From: Pseudaquabacterium terrae | GTDB lineage: Bacteria > Pseudomonadota > Gammaproteobacteria > Burkholderiales > Burkholderiaceae_C | NCBI RefSeq assembly: GCF_013266755.1 | Contig: NZ_JABRWJ010000011.1 | Location: 124,001 to 188,000 of the forward strand | Length of the DNA stretch: 64,000 nt | Direction of reading: 5' to 3' | Shown here: piece after piece, positions 17,069-26,176 of the stretch | How positions within the stretch are numbered: the stretch's first letter is position 1 | How the letters are laid out: every line of letters starts with the position of its first letter | Position numbers and translations under genes: made by a program | The notes under the pieces: model-generated | Databases searched by the model: none | What the model was told of the DNA's origin: nothing | The model's input: the letters and a program-made list of their open reading frames with translations, nothing else

Positions 17069-18100
17069 ATGACCATCGTATTCGTCAGCGACGAAATCGC
17101 CAAGAACGTCTTCGCGGTGCTCCGGCGTCAACGACGCCGGCAAGGCCGAAGCTGGTGCGGCCGGTTGATGCGCGCGGCAAACTGCTGGAGCTGGTGCGAG
17201 CGCCACGAACTGCCGCGCCCACTAGTGCGCGCCGGTGCAGGCCTCCATGCCGATGGTGCACGGCGGCAGTGACGCCCCGCTCGATGCTTCTTGGCCGGCA
17301 CGAAGCGCATGTTCGCCCGTTGCAGCGCCTCACGGATCGCCGCCACGTCCGGCGCGTCGCTATGGCCGCGCCGGGCGCTCATGCCGCACGGCGGGAAGAA
17401 CTTCAGCGCCATCAGCCGCACCGTGTGCAGCAGGGGCGCGGCTGATGGTGCACCGGGCGCGGCAACGGTTGGTCGAGCAGCGCACCGCCACGGTCAACCG
17501 CATCCGCGGTCTGCTGGCCGAGATCGGCGTCGTGCTGCCGCCGAAAACGGCCACTTTCGGCGCGGCGCCGCCGAGGCGCTGGGGGAATTGCCGGGCTTGA
17601 TCGACTCGTCGCAGCCGACGTGCTGACCGAAGTCGACTGGCTACACGAACGTATCGCGCAGTACTACCCCGTGTCGCGCAGATGGGCGCGAGTGCGAGCG
17701 CGTGCAGCGGCTGATGCGGGTGCTGGACGTCGGCGAGACCACGGCGACGGCGCTGGTGGCGATGATCGGCAGCTGGCGCGATTTCGCGGACGGTCGGCAG
17801 CTTAGCGCCTGGCTCGGATTGGTTCTGGGGCAGTACAGCTTGGGAGGCAAGACGCGGCTGGGGTCGTCACCGAGGCGACAGACCCGACCCTGCGCTCGCT
17901 GCTGGTAATGGGCGCGCGAGCGGTGTTCAACGCGGCCAAAGGCGAAGCCGACGGGTTGAGCTGCCGGGCGGTGCGGCTTAAGCAGCGCCGGGGCAAGGGG
18001 CGCGATCGCGGCAAAGAACGCGCGCATGGCGTGGGCGGTACTCAGCCGGGGCGATGGAAGGGTGCGCAGCCCGATGGAACTCCAAGGCGCCATCTGAGCC
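17069..18100 (+). pseudogene. scrambled IS110-family transposase
   Basis: Plus-strand pieces: IAKNVFAVL near the ATG at 17069, then RPVDARGKLLELVRA (to about 17200). Next, on the minus strand, LPPCTIGMEACTGAH (17192-17275) and LMALKFFPPCGMS to RANMRFVPAKK (17280-17425), each inverted in place. Plus-strand reading resumes with LMVHRARQRLVEQRTATVNR (from about 17452), RLMRVLDVGETTATALVA (17708), LSAWLGLVLGQYSLGGKTRL and, after a frameshift, LVMGARAVFNAAKGEADGLS. The pieces cover most of the two IS110 domains, with several frameshifts and internal inversions. Inactive. Confidence 0.8.
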
Positions 18101-18493
18101 CATTGCAGCAGCCGTCCGAACAGCGGACTGTCGCCGATGCCAGCTTGTGGCCGAGAGCGAGGCCGGCGAGTGTCTCGTTTGCGCATCATCAGTTTTGATG
18201 ACGGCTTCAGGGCGGGTCAGTTGCCGAGGTGGCGGTCGGCCCGCGACCCTCAAGAGACATCCGCCGTGGCGATCTCATTGCCGCAGAGCTGACGTTCGGA
18301 CTCGAACACAAGCACCCGTTGGAGGTGGCGTACGGCACACATCGGCTGACCGCACTCAAGGCGATGGAGGTACCGAGGACGGCCTGAGACCGTGCGGTGT
18401 CCGCGCCGACGACAGCAGGCGCCATCAGAACTTCGCATACGACGGATAAAGAGCCTGCATAGATCGGGCGTGCGATCGCGTCACCATAGCGTC
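18101..18493. other. about 390 bp without a supported gene
   Basis: A short plus-strand frame ending at 18387 (LIAAELTFGLEHKHPLEVAY) looks protein-like but is not recognised. It may be the 3' end of a lost gene. Confidence 0.3.
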
Positions 18494-18925
18494 ATGGCCG
18501 ATCTGACGTTCGAGAACCTGGGCGACTTCGTCGGCAAGGACTTGGGGACTTCGACGTGAGTGCAGGTGCCCCAATCTCGAATCGACGCATTAGCCGAGTG
18601 CACCGAAGACCGGCAGTGGATCTATGTCGACGTGAACCGCGCCGCACGTGAGAGCCCCTTCGGCGCACCAGTTGCTCATGGCTTCCTCACGCTCTCGCTG
18701 CTCCCGATCACCGCATACGAACTCCTCTCGAGGCTCGATCCCGGGAGATCGGTGAACTACGGCATGGACAAGCTGCGCTTCCTCGCACCGGTGCGCGCCG
18801 GTTCAAGAGTTCGCAATCACGTGAAGCTGCTCGCGGCCGAACCCGGGAAGACGGGTTCCGGCTGCTGCGCATGGAAAACACCGTCGAGATCGAAGGTGTG
18901 CAAAAGCCCGCGCTAGTGGCGGGCG
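18494..18925 (+). pseudogene. MaoC-type enoyl-CoA hydratase, broken
   Basis: From the ATG at 18494 the reading MADLTFENLGDFVGKDLGTS hits a TGA at 18557-18559 where the family has tryptophan (G-x-S-x-W). The same frame continues VQVPQSRIDALAECTEDRQW, WIYVDVNRAARESPFGAPVA and HGFLTLSLLP, covering the hot-dog fold with the catalytic His of the hydratase motif. Near 18850 a frameshift occurs; the other frame gives GFRLLRMENTVEIEGVQKPA, the normal ending. One stop plus at least one frameshift. Intact relatives hydrate trans-enoyl-CoA intermediates, fitting the neighbouring acyl-CoA dehydrogenase and SDR genes. Confidence 0.8.
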
Positions 18926-18992
18926 CTCGAAGTTGTTGTACCTATCTTTCTCGGGACAGTGCGTCTGTACTCGGGGCGTAGGAAGCGAAACC

Positions 18993-19244
18993 ATGAATGC
19001 GACACACACCAGAGACCCGGCAGAGGACGACACCTTTCTCAATTTGGTCGACTTCAAATGGCTTATGGCTGGCGTGGGCTGGTGGGTCGATCTGTCGCGG
19101 CTGCAGCGCGACAGGTCCTACATCGACCAGTGTCTGCAGCGCGCCCTGAGGAGCGATTCCCAGTTGCTGCGCAAGCGCAGTGTCGAGTTGCTTGGCTTGC
19201 AGCTTGGCTCGGATGCGTATCACGATGTCGCCTTGTGCGGATAA
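18993..19244 (+). CDS. small hypothetical protein
   Basis: 83 residues from the ATG at 18993. Central block FLNLVDFKWLMAGVGWWVDL, then RDRSYIDQCLQRALRSDS and LLRKRSVELLGLQLG: an amphipathic helical protein with many tryptophans and leucines. Small proteins of this pattern (VDFKWLMAG...) occur in mobile regions of beta-proteobacteria, but no function is known to me. Its position between the broken maoC and the SDR gene suggests it arrived separately. Confidence 0.5.
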   Translation: MNATHTRDPAEDDTFLNLVDFKWLMAGVGWWVDLSRLQRDRSYIDQCLQRALRSDSQLLRKRSVELLGLQLGSDAYHDVALCG

Positions 19245-19496
19245 AGTACATGGCTGCTCGGCACACCGCACTAGGTCGTCGAGCTGGCTGCGCTGCCGAC
19301 TTGCGTCGGCTGCATGGAAGCGAAACCTCCACGCCGGCCTGCGCTGCAGCCGAGCGACGTGCTCGTCGCCGAGGCGGTGGAAGTGATCCCCACTTTCGAA
19401 ACCACGACTATTACAAGGACGCCGCGGCGGTATTCGTCGCGCGGAGGGGAACCTCACTTGGAGGGGCGTTGAAGCCCCGTTCGCAGAAAGCACGAC

Positions 19497-20291
19497 ATGA
19501 ACATTCAAGGCAAGGTCGCCATCATCACCGGCGGTGCCAGTGGCATCGGAGCCGGATTGGCGGAACGCTTAGCAGCTGACGGCGCGCGCGGCATCGTGGT
19601 CGCCGATCTACAGCAGGCGCTGGCCGATTCAGTCGCCTCGAAAATTAACGCCGACGGCAGAAGCCGCGCAATAGCGGTGCGCTGCGACGTTAGCGTCGAG
19701 TCCGATATCCAGGCTCTTGTGGCGGCCACGCGGGCACGCTTTGGCCAAGTTGACATCTACATCTCGAACGCCGGCATCGGTGGTGTCACCGGGGGTTTCG
19801 AACTCGAGGATGCGGTGTGGGAGCGCATGTGGAAGATCCACGTCATGGCCCACGTGTGGGCTGCGCGAGTGGTAGTGCCCGAAATGGTCGCGCGTGGTGA
19901 GGGCGGTTTTGTCGTCACTGCATCCGCCGCAGGCCTACTCAACATCGTCGAGACAGCGCCATACGGCGTTACCAAGCATGCATCGGTGGCGTTTGCCGAA
20001 TGGCTGCGTATTGGCTATGGCCGGCGCGGCGTGCGGGTCTCGTGCTTATGCCCGCAGGGAGTGGCTACCGCCATGACCGCCGACGGCGCCGGGTCGGCCG
20101 GGGTCGACGGCATGCTGCAGCCGTCGCAGGTGGCTGATTGTGTGACCCAGGCGCTGCGCGACGAAACTTTCCTCGTGCTACCGCACCCTGAAGTGCTGGA
20201 CTACTTGCGAGGTAAGACCACCGACTACGCTCGCTGGTTGGGCGGCATGCAGAAGTTGTATGCCAGGCAGGTGTTGGGCGAGGGGAAGTGA
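19497..20291 (+). CDS. short-chain dehydrogenase/reductase (SDR)
   Basis: 264 residues, classical SDR. Cofactor motif TGGASGIGAG near the N terminus, ADLQ acidic end of beta-2 (favours NAD), SNAGIGG, catalytic Ser in TASAAG and YGVTK (Tyr and Lys). Probably oxidises a hydroxyacyl or alcohol intermediate; substrate unknown. It is followed by the LysR relic and then the acyl-CoA dehydrogenase genes, so it belongs to the catabolic cluster. Confidence 0.9.
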   Translation: MNIQGKVAIITGGASGIGAGLAERLAADGARGIVVADLQQALADSVASKINADGRSRAIAVRCDVSVESDIQALVAATRARFGQVDIYISNAGIGGVTGGFELEDAVWERMWKIHVMAHVWAARVVVPEMVARGEGGFVVTASAAGLLNIVETAPYGVTKHASVAFAEWLRIGYGRRGVRVSCLCPQGVATAMTADGAGSAGVDGMLQPSQVADCVTQALRDETFLVLPHPEVLDYLRGKTTDYARWLGGMQKLYARQVLGEGK

Positions 20292-20429
20292 TAGTGCTCA
20301 TCCTCTCTACGACTGCACCACGGTCGTCGCCGCGGTAGCACGAAACATGTGCTGCAAGCCGCAGAAATAGCGGCGCCACCGGCAGACATGGGAGGGCATT
20401 GCCAAAGGTCTCGGCTTAGCGCCGGACGA

Positions 20430-20841
20430 GGTTTTGCCTTGGCCTGGACTGAACGAGTCCGACGGCGCTGCGCGAGGTGGGCGTCGATGTCGATTCGACC
20501 GTCTTTGATGGCGCGGTGTCCAGGCCGCGCAACCACCGCCATCGTGTCGGAGCGGACGCGCGTAAAAAAAACCTGGTCGGACGTCGGCAACTGCATGTCG
20601 ACGGCGAAGTCGATTGCGCCAGACGCCAACTCTCTCCATCTTCCTGCGATCGACTCTTACCGTCGAAATGCGCACGTTCGGTGCTTCTGCAGAAACGGCC
20701 TGCATCAACGCAGGCGGGACAGCGCGTGGCTGATGGCTGGTTGAGTGAGGTGCAGCCTGTCTGCCGCCTTGGTGATACCGCCTTCCGTGCAAATGCTCTC
20801 GAGGACAGCCACCAGGTTGAGGTCTACGCGGGAGATATGCA
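20430..20841 (-). pseudogene. LysR regulator copy with internal deletion
   Basis: Start at 20841 reads MHISRVDLNLVAVLESICTE, then the HTH segment ITKAADRLHLTQPAISHALS, almost identical to the intact LysR at 35520-36425. Directly after SRLR the sequence jumps to QAVSAEAPNVRISTVRVDRR. Alignment with the intact copy puts the gap at 35655-35862, about 208 bp, with a CGT shared at the junction. This shifts the frame; a further shift follows RVDRR and the copy degrades after HLAQR. Similarity also runs about 50 bp upstream of the start codon. It is a duplicate that lost function. Confidence 0.85.
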
Positions 20842-21014
20842 TGGGATGGATGAACCTCCATTGAAACGCTGCATCCGCAGCCTTCGATGCGCTCCTACAC
20901 TGGCCCGTCGAACCCCCCCGGGCGCTGCAAACAAGACCAACTCCCCAGTCAATCATGGTAGCAAAGCCAGGACATGTCCCAAGACATCGCTTGATTCGGA
21001 TGTTGTTGGGCCAT
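20842..21014. other. duplicated LysR upstream flank
   Basis: The first about 55 bp match the 5' flank of the intact LysR gene at 35466-35519 in opposite orientation. The remainder shows no gene. Confidence 0.5.
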
Positions 21015-21238
21015 GACATCCGTCGCTACTGCAAGCGCACGGGCTTCATGACACCGCAGGAGTTGAAGGCCGACCGGAATTTTGTTTGGCCTACAACCTG
21101 CTTCGCATTGCGGCGATCCTGAAAGGCATTGCCAAACGCGTCGAGGCCGGCACCACCCCAAATGCCCAGGCGGCCACCTCCGGTGCCAGCACACGCCCGA
21201 TGGCCGTACCGGCGCGGAACTTCGCGCAGCAAGCCTGA
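21015..21238 (+). pseudogene. 3' fragment of a phosphotransferase-family gene
   Basis: The reading RRYCKRTGFMTPQELKADRN, a one-base shift, then LAYNLLRIAAILKGIAKRVE to NFAQQA and TGA at 21236-21238 matches the end of the APH-like family (F-x-x-A-Y-N-x-x-R-x-A-A-I-x-x-G-I-x-x-R) that normally accompanies acyl-CoA dehydrogenases. The catalytic HGD and DWE segments are missing. It lies 54 bp before the acyl-CoA dehydrogenase, the usual gene order in these clusters. An intact homologue is at 36470-37552. Confidence 0.65.
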
Positions 21239-21292
21239 ACGGCACCACCCCAGCAAGCATTGCCGCTACAAGCATCACCCCAAGGAAAAGAG

Positions 21293-22567
21293 ATGGACTT
21301 CAACTACTCCCCCAAGACCAAAGAGCTTCAGGCCAGGCTGCTGAAGTTCATGGACGACCACGTTTACCCGGCCGAAGCAGACTACGACGCCGAACTCGAA
21401 GCCAACACCAAGGCCGGCAAGCGCTGGACGGCCCTGACGACCGTCGAAAACCTCAAGCAGAAGGCTCGTGCGGCGGGCCTGTGGAACCTGTTCTTGCCGG
21501 TGGACAGCGCATCCGCGTCGGGCTACGAAGGTGCGGGCCTTACCAACCAGGAATACGCTCCACTCGCAGAAATCATGGGTCGCGTGCCATGGGCCAGCGA
21601 AGCCTTCAATTGCTCGGCGCCCGACACAGGCAACATGGAAACCATTGCCCGCTACGGCTCGGCTGACATCAAGGCACGCTGGCTCAAGCCGCTGCTCGAA
21701 GGCCAGATCCGTTCCGCCTTTGCAATGACCGAGCCCGAGGTTGCGTCGTCCGATGCCACCAACATCTGCACGCGCATCGAACGTCAGGGCGACGAGTACG
21801 TAATCAATGGCCACAAGTGGTGGATCTCGGGCGCTGCCGATCCGCGCTGCGCCGTGTACATCACCATGGGCAAGACCGACCCCGATGCGCCCCGCCATTC
21901 GCAGCAGAGCATGATCATGGTTCCGGCCGACGCCAAGGGCATTCGCGTGGTGCGCCCACTTAGCGTGTTCGGTTACGACGATGCGCCGCACGGCCACGTC
22001 GAGATGTATTTCGAGAACGTCCGCGTACCGGCGGACAGCATCCTGCTCGGCGAAGGCCGCGGCTTCGAGATTGCACAGGGGCGCCTCGGCCCGGGACGCA
22101 TTCATCACTGCATGCGCCTGATCGGGCTTGCCGAACGCGCTCTCGAGTTGATGTGCAAGCGTTCCCTCTCGCGTGTCGCCTTCGGCAAGACCGTGGCCCA
22201 GCAAGGCGTGACGCAAGAGCGCATTGCCGAAGCGCGCTGCAAGATCGACATGGCCCGATTGCTTACGCTGAAGGCTGCGTGGCTGATGGACATCGCCGGC
22301 AACAAGGTCGCCAAGAACGACATTGCAATGATCAAGATCGTTGCGCCCAACATGGCCTGCGAAGTGATCGACTGGGCCATGCAGGCTCATGGCGGTGGCG
22401 GCCTCAGCGGCGACTTTCCGCTGGCCAACGCCTACGCCGGCGCTCGCACGCTGCGCTTTGCGGACGGGCCGGACGAAGTACACCGCAACGCCGTCGCCAA
22501 GTGGGAATTGGGCAAGTACGGTGCGTACGGCAAAGACACCGAGCCTCCCATCACTCGCGGCAGCTGA
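21293..22567 (+). CDS. acyl-CoA dehydrogenase (ACAD10/11-like)
   Basis: FAD enzyme that introduces a 2,3-double bond into an acyl-CoA. 424 residues from the ATG at 21293, which has a good AAGGAAA site 7 bp upstream. Signatures: [16 protein letters not shown] (FAD/substrate strand), [41 protein letters not shown] and the closing [15 protein letters not shown] typical of the ACAD10/11 branch, which often uses long or branched acyl chains. Follows the relic of its usual phosphotransferase partner. Probably co-transcribed with the gene at 22920, though 350 bp separate them. Confidence 0.92.
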   Translation: MDFNYSPKTKELQARLLKFMDDHVYPAEADYDAELEANTKAGKRWTALTTVENLKQKARAAGLWNLFLPVDSASASGYEGAGLTNQEYAPLAEIMGRVPWASEAFNCSAPDTGNMETIARYGSADIKARWLKPLLEGQIRSAFAMTEPEVASSDATNICTRIERQGDEYVINGHKWWISGAADPRCAVYITMGKTDPDAPRHSQQSMIMVPADAKGIRVVRPLSVFGYDDAPHGHVEMYFENVRVPADSILLGEGRGFEIAQGRLGPGRIHHCMRLIGLAERALELMCKRSLSRVAFGKTVAQQGVTQERIAEARCKIDMARLLTLKAAWLMDIAGNKVAKNDIAMIKIVAPNMACEVIDWAMQAHGGGGLSGDFPLANAYAGARTLRFADGPDEVHRNAVAKWELGKYGAYGKDTEPPITRGS

Positions 22568-22919
22568 CTCCGCCAAAGCTGTTAGGCGCAGACTCGCAGG
22601 CACTGCTGAAGTGCTGCAGCGTGGACAGACCACTTCTACATTTACAGCCATCCGAAGGCGCTTGCCAATTTCGTGCGTCGAAGCCAAGCGATGGTAGCGG
22701 GAACCAATCCGCCCGATCCTTCCGCGGAGCGGCCGCAAGTCCGCGCCGAGTTGCGGGCGCAACTGCGCAACAGCGGGCACTGACGAACACGCGAGTTCCA
22801 ACGACCTGCTCAGTTGCGCCGAGTTGGCCGGTCGGAGGCTCGCCTCGGTGCATCGCAGGGGTTCGATGTGTTGCCGGATGCATGCAACTGAAGCAACGCC
22901 AGAAAGAAGCACGGTAGTC
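22568..22919 (+). other. intergenic region with a possible gene 3' relic
   Basis: An open stretch at 22610-22770 reads SAAWTDHFYIYSHPKALANF then RRSQAMVAGTNPPDPSAERP and ends QLRNSGH with TGA. It lacks a start and follows a stop, so it may be the tail of a deleted gene. Family unknown. The rest is featureless. Confidence 0.3.
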
Positions 22920-24716
22920 ATGAACGCCGACACCTACACGGCCCCTATCGCGGACATGCGTTTCGTTTTGACGCATCTGGTTGATTTGCATCGGGTGCTC
23001 GACCTGCCCGGCCTGCGGGACTGCAGCGCCGATGTCGTCGATGCCGTGCTGCAACAGGCAGGCCGTTTCGCGAGCGAAGTATTCGCTCCGCTGAATGTCG
23101 TGGGAGATCGCATCGGCGCGCAGCTCGACAAGCACCGCGTGCGCATGCCACCGGGGTTCAGGGAGGCGTACCGCAAGTACATCGACGCCGGCTGGTGCAG
23201 CCTGTCCGTCGAAACTGAACACGGTGGCCAGGGCTTGCCACGCGTCGTCTCATCGGCAGTGGGCGAGATGTGGAAATCGGCGAACCTGGCCTTCTCCGCG
23301 AACCTGATGTTGACTACCGGAGCGATGGAGGCATTGATCGCCCACGCTTCGACTGATCAACTGAAGCGCTACTTGCCAAGAATGTTGACTGGCGAATGGA
23401 CAGGTGCCATGAACCTGACCGAGCCGCAGGCGGGCTCCGATCTGTCGGTCATCAGGACGCGTGCCGTGCCGCAGGCCGATGGCAAGTACCGCCTGCATGG
23501 CCAGAAATGCTTCATCACCTATGCGGACCACGACATGGCGGACAACGTCGTGCATCTCGTGCTCGCCCGCTTGCCGGATGCGCCTGCCGGCGTGAAGGGG
23601 ATCTCGCTGTTCCTGCTCGCCAACCGCCAGGTCCAGGCCGACGGCAGCCTCGGCCCGCAAAACGACGTGAAGGTTCTCGCCCTGGAGAAGAAGCTGGGCC
23701 AGCACGCGAGCCCGACCTGCGTGCTGATGCACGGCGAGTCCGAAGGTGCGCTGGGCGAGCTGGTCGGCGCCCCTGGAGCCGGCCTGACGTGCATGTTCGT
23801 GATGATGAACGACGCACGGTTGCAAGTGGCGCTGGAAGGCGTCGGTGTCGGCGAGCGTGCGTACCAGCACGCGTTGGCCTATGCGCGGCTGCGTGTGCAG
23901 GGTCGCGCGGCAGGCACTGCGGCGCCGGCCGCCATCGCGCAGCATCCAGACGTTCGCCGCATGCTGATGTGGATGAAAGCGCAGAATGAGGCGATGCGAG
24001 CCGTGGCCTATGTGGCTGCGTCCTGGCTCGATATTGCCAAGCGCGATCCGAGCACTGAGCAGCGCCGCGAGTACCAGGATCGTGTCGACCTGATGATCCC
24101 GGTGTTAAAGGGGTGGATGACCGAGACCGGCGCGGAAGTAGCGTGCCTGGGCATCCAGATCCACGGCGGGGCGGGCTTCGTGGAGGAGACTGGCGCGGCA
24201 CAGTTTTACCGCGACGTGCGCGCTTCGAGCATCTACGAAGGGACGACAGGCATACAGGCGAGCGACCTGATTGGCCGCAAGCTCGGCCGCACGCCCGGGC
24301 CGGAAGCGATTCGTGGACTGCTCCGCGAAATGCGGGCCACAGCGCAGGAGCTCGCCAATCCCCGAGGCGCCGACATCGTGGCAGTCCGCGGGTCCCTCCT
24401 GTCCGTCATTGAGGCGTTGTCATCCTCGACCGAGGCGATCATCGCCTGCGCGGCCGACGAACCCCAGGGCGTGCTCGCGGTGTCCGTGCCGTTCCTGAAG
24501 CTGGTCGGCATCGCGATGGGAGCGTGGCAGATGGCTCGTGCCGCCGGCGTGGCCGAGCGACTGCTGTCGTCAGGCGAGGGCGACAGCTCCTTCCTGCGCG
24601 AGAAGATCGCCACCGCGCGCTTCTATGCCGAACACATTTCGCCGCAGGCTGGGGCGCTGGCCGTCACGGTCGAGGCCGGCCGCAGCTCGCCGCTGGCGAT
24701 TGACTTCTGTGCCTGA
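22920..24716 (+). CDS. acyl-CoA dehydrogenase, large DmdC/FadE-like type
   Basis: 598 residues from the ATG at 22920, matching the usual length of the 3-methylmercaptopropionyl-CoA dehydrogenase-like branch. Signatures: LSVETEHGGQGLPRVVSSAV, MNLTEPQAGSDLSVIRTRAV, KCFITYADHDMADNVVHLVL, CMFVMMNDARLQVALEGVGV, QIHGGAGFVEETGAAQFYRD and ASSIYEGTTGIQASDLIGRK, then a C-terminal AcylCoADH_C-like helical domain. Substrate not predictable; members act on short thio- or branched acyl-CoAs as well as fatty acyl-CoAs. Works with the neighbouring SDR and ACAD in beta-oxidation-like degradation. Confidence 0.92.
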   Translation: MNADTYTAPIADMRFVLTHLVDLHRVLDLPGLRDCSADVVDAVLQQAGRFASEVFAPLNVVGDRIGAQLDKHRVRMPPGFREAYRKYIDAGWCSLSVETEHGGQGLPRVVSSAVGEMWKSANLAFSANLMLTTGAMEALIAHASTDQLKRYLPRMLTGEWTGAMNLTEPQAGSDLSVIRTRAVPQADGKYRLHGQKCFITYADHDMADNVVHLVLARLPDAPAGVKGISLFLLANRQVQADGSLGPQNDVKVLALEKKLGQHASPTCVLMHGESEGALGELVGAPGAGLTCMFVMMNDARLQVALEGVGVGERAYQHALAYARLRVQGRAAGTAAPAAIAQHPDVRRMLMWMKAQNEAMRAVAYVAASWLDIAKRDPSTEQRREYQDRVDLMIPVLKGWMTETGAEVACLGIQIHGGAGFVEETGAAQFYRDVRASSIYEGTTGIQASDLIGRKLGRTPGPEAIRGLLREMRATAQELANPRGADIVAVRGSLLSVIEALSSSTEAIIACAADEPQGVLAVSVPFLKLVGIAMGAWQMARAAGVAERLLSSGEGDSSFLREKIATARFYAEHISPQAGALAVTVEAGRSSPLAIDFCA

Positions 24717-25065
24717 CACGGGTCTTGTCCGTTCCGGAAAGAAGATGACCACAGACATCCATCCGGGAACTGAATGCAGACCCCGCGCGCGGCGGCCCGG
24801 GACGCCACGCTCAACGCCTTCGCCGAAGGCCTGAAGGCACGTTTCAGGGGAATCGCTGCAGCGCGAGGCTGGGCACCCGGCGCATCAGGCCGCTGTGCCC
24901 AACGCGCAGTCGAGCCGGGTCATCGTTCCCATCTCGAGGATCTGCGGAACGCCGGGCCCTTCCTTGCCGACCAGCCAGGCCTTGGATTTGGCTGGTGTAC
25001 GACAGGGCGTTAGATGTCGGGGAGGCTTTGGAGGTCATGTCAGGAGGCCATGGCGCCGGGTGGGG
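24717..25065. other. intergenic region holding an acyl-CoA dehydrogenase relic
   Basis: The only recognisable content is the minus-strand relic at 24855-24990, described separately. A plus-strand frame starting at 24774 shows no family pattern. Confidence 0.45.
24855..24990 (-). pseudogene. acyl-CoA dehydrogenase fragment (third copy)
   Basis: Minus-strand reading KSKAWLVGKEGPGVPQILEM then GTMTRLDCALGT, a frameshift, then GLMRRVPSLAL. This matches the segment of AidB/DmdC-type acyl-CoA dehydrogenases around the V-T-R-L-D-C-A-x-A-S-A-G-L-M-R helix. Only about 45 codons survive and the orientation is opposite to the intact genes. Confidence 0.65.
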
Positions 25066-25860
25066 TCATGCTCCCAAGACGACGCTTACACCGCCATCGA
25101 CGGCCAGCCACTGGCCGGTGATGTGCTTGCCAGCGTCGCTGGCATAGAGCAGCGTGATGCCCTTCAGGTCTTCCTCGTCGCCGAGGCGGCCAAGCGGGGC
25201 GTGCGAGGCCATCTTTTCCTCCCCGAGGGACTTGATGAGGCCCGCCGCCATCTTGGTCATGAAGAAGCCCGGGCACACCGCGTTGACGTTGATGTTGTAC
25301 TTGCCCCATTCGGCCGCCAGCGTCTGCGTGAAGCCGATCACTGCGGTCTTGGAGGTGTTGTAGGCCAGGGTCTGTATGTCAGGAGGATTACCGTTCAGGC
25401 CCGCGACCGACGCGATGTTGATGATGCGCCCGGCCCGCTTGGGGATCATGTAGCCGCGTGCCACCTGCTGCGCGAGGATGAAGTAGCCGCGCACGTTGAG
25501 GTTCATCACCTTGTCCCAGGCCTCGACCGGATGCTCCTCGGCAGGAGCGCCCCAACTCGCGCCCGCGTTGTTGACGAGGATGTCGATCGCACCCATGCGC
25601 TCCAAGGTCTGGTCCGCGAGGCGGCGCGTATCTTCTTCCTTCGAGCAATCGGCCGCGATCCAGCGCGCGTCGATGCCGGCGGCCTGCAACTCGGCCGTGG
25701 CCTGTTCGAGGTCCTCGGCCTTGCGCGAACTCAGCATGATGCGCGCGCCGGCCTCGCCGAGCGCATGCGCCATCTGAAGGCCGAGGCCGCGCGAGCCGCC
25801 GGTCACGAGCGCGGTCTTGCCGCCGAGATCGAACAGTTTCTGGATGCTTCTTGGGGTCAT
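25066..25860 (-). CDS. short-chain dehydrogenase/reductase (SDR)
   Basis: 264 residues. TGGSRGLGLQ cofactor loop, SSRK after beta-2 (basic, favouring NADP), NNAGASWG, catalytic Ser in NIASVAGL, YNTSK with Tyr and Lys, and PGFFMTKM; ends QWLAVDGGVSVVLGA. Clearly distinct from the SDR at 19497. Possibly a 3-hydroxyacyl-CoA or ketoreductase in the acyl-CoA pathway encoded around it. Same strand as the Crp/Fnr and transporter genes but separated by about 315 bp. Confidence 0.92.
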   Translation of the reverse strand: MTPRSIQKLFDLGGKTALVTGGSRGLGLQMAHALGEAGARIMLSSRKAEDLEQATAELQAAGIDARWIAADCSKEEDTRRLADQTLERMGAIDILVNNAGASWGAPAEEHPVEAWDKVMNLNVRGYFILAQQVARGYMIPKRAGRIINIASVAGLNGNPPDIQTLAYNTSKTAVIGFTQTLAAEWGKYNINVNAVCPGFFMTKMAAGLIKSLGEEKMASHAPLGRLGDEEDLKGITLLYASDAGKHITGQWLAVDGGVSVVLGA

Positions 25861-25950
25861 GGAAATTCTCGCTTCAGGGGGTTTGGAAATCGAGTACGTG
25901 CCGCGATTGGCGCAGAGTGCCGAGGACCCCAGACACTTCGGCGTGACGGA

Positions 25951-26154
25951 TCATGAAGAGTCCTTCAAGCGCGAACGCACATAAATCAAAACGAAATCGA
26001 CGGCGGCGAGCCCTGCGCCCGGCACGGCAATGGCCCATCCAATCGCCGGCTCGCTGCGGCCGGTGGCGATGCCGAGCACGCGGGCGAAGAGGCCGCCGTA
26101 GATCAGCACCGAGCTTCGCCAGAGTACTCGCGCCGAGGCGTCAGTACACGACAT
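25951..26154 (-). CDS. small two-helix membrane protein, possibly truncated
   Basis: 67 codons from an ATG at 26154. Two membrane segments: SSVLIYGGLFARVLGIATG and IGWAIAVPGAGLAAVDFVLI, ending in a basic tail (YVRSRLKDSS). Family unknown. It could be the remaining tail of a larger membrane protein. Located between the SDR and the Crp/Fnr gene; 22 bp after the Crp/Fnr stop, so it may be co-transcribed. Confidence 0.35.
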   Translation of the reverse strand: MSCTDASARVLWRSSVLIYGGLFARVLGIATGRSEPAIGWAIAVPGAGLAAVDFVLIYVRSRLKDSS

Positions 26155-26176
26155 CTGGCAACGCATCCGACGACCG

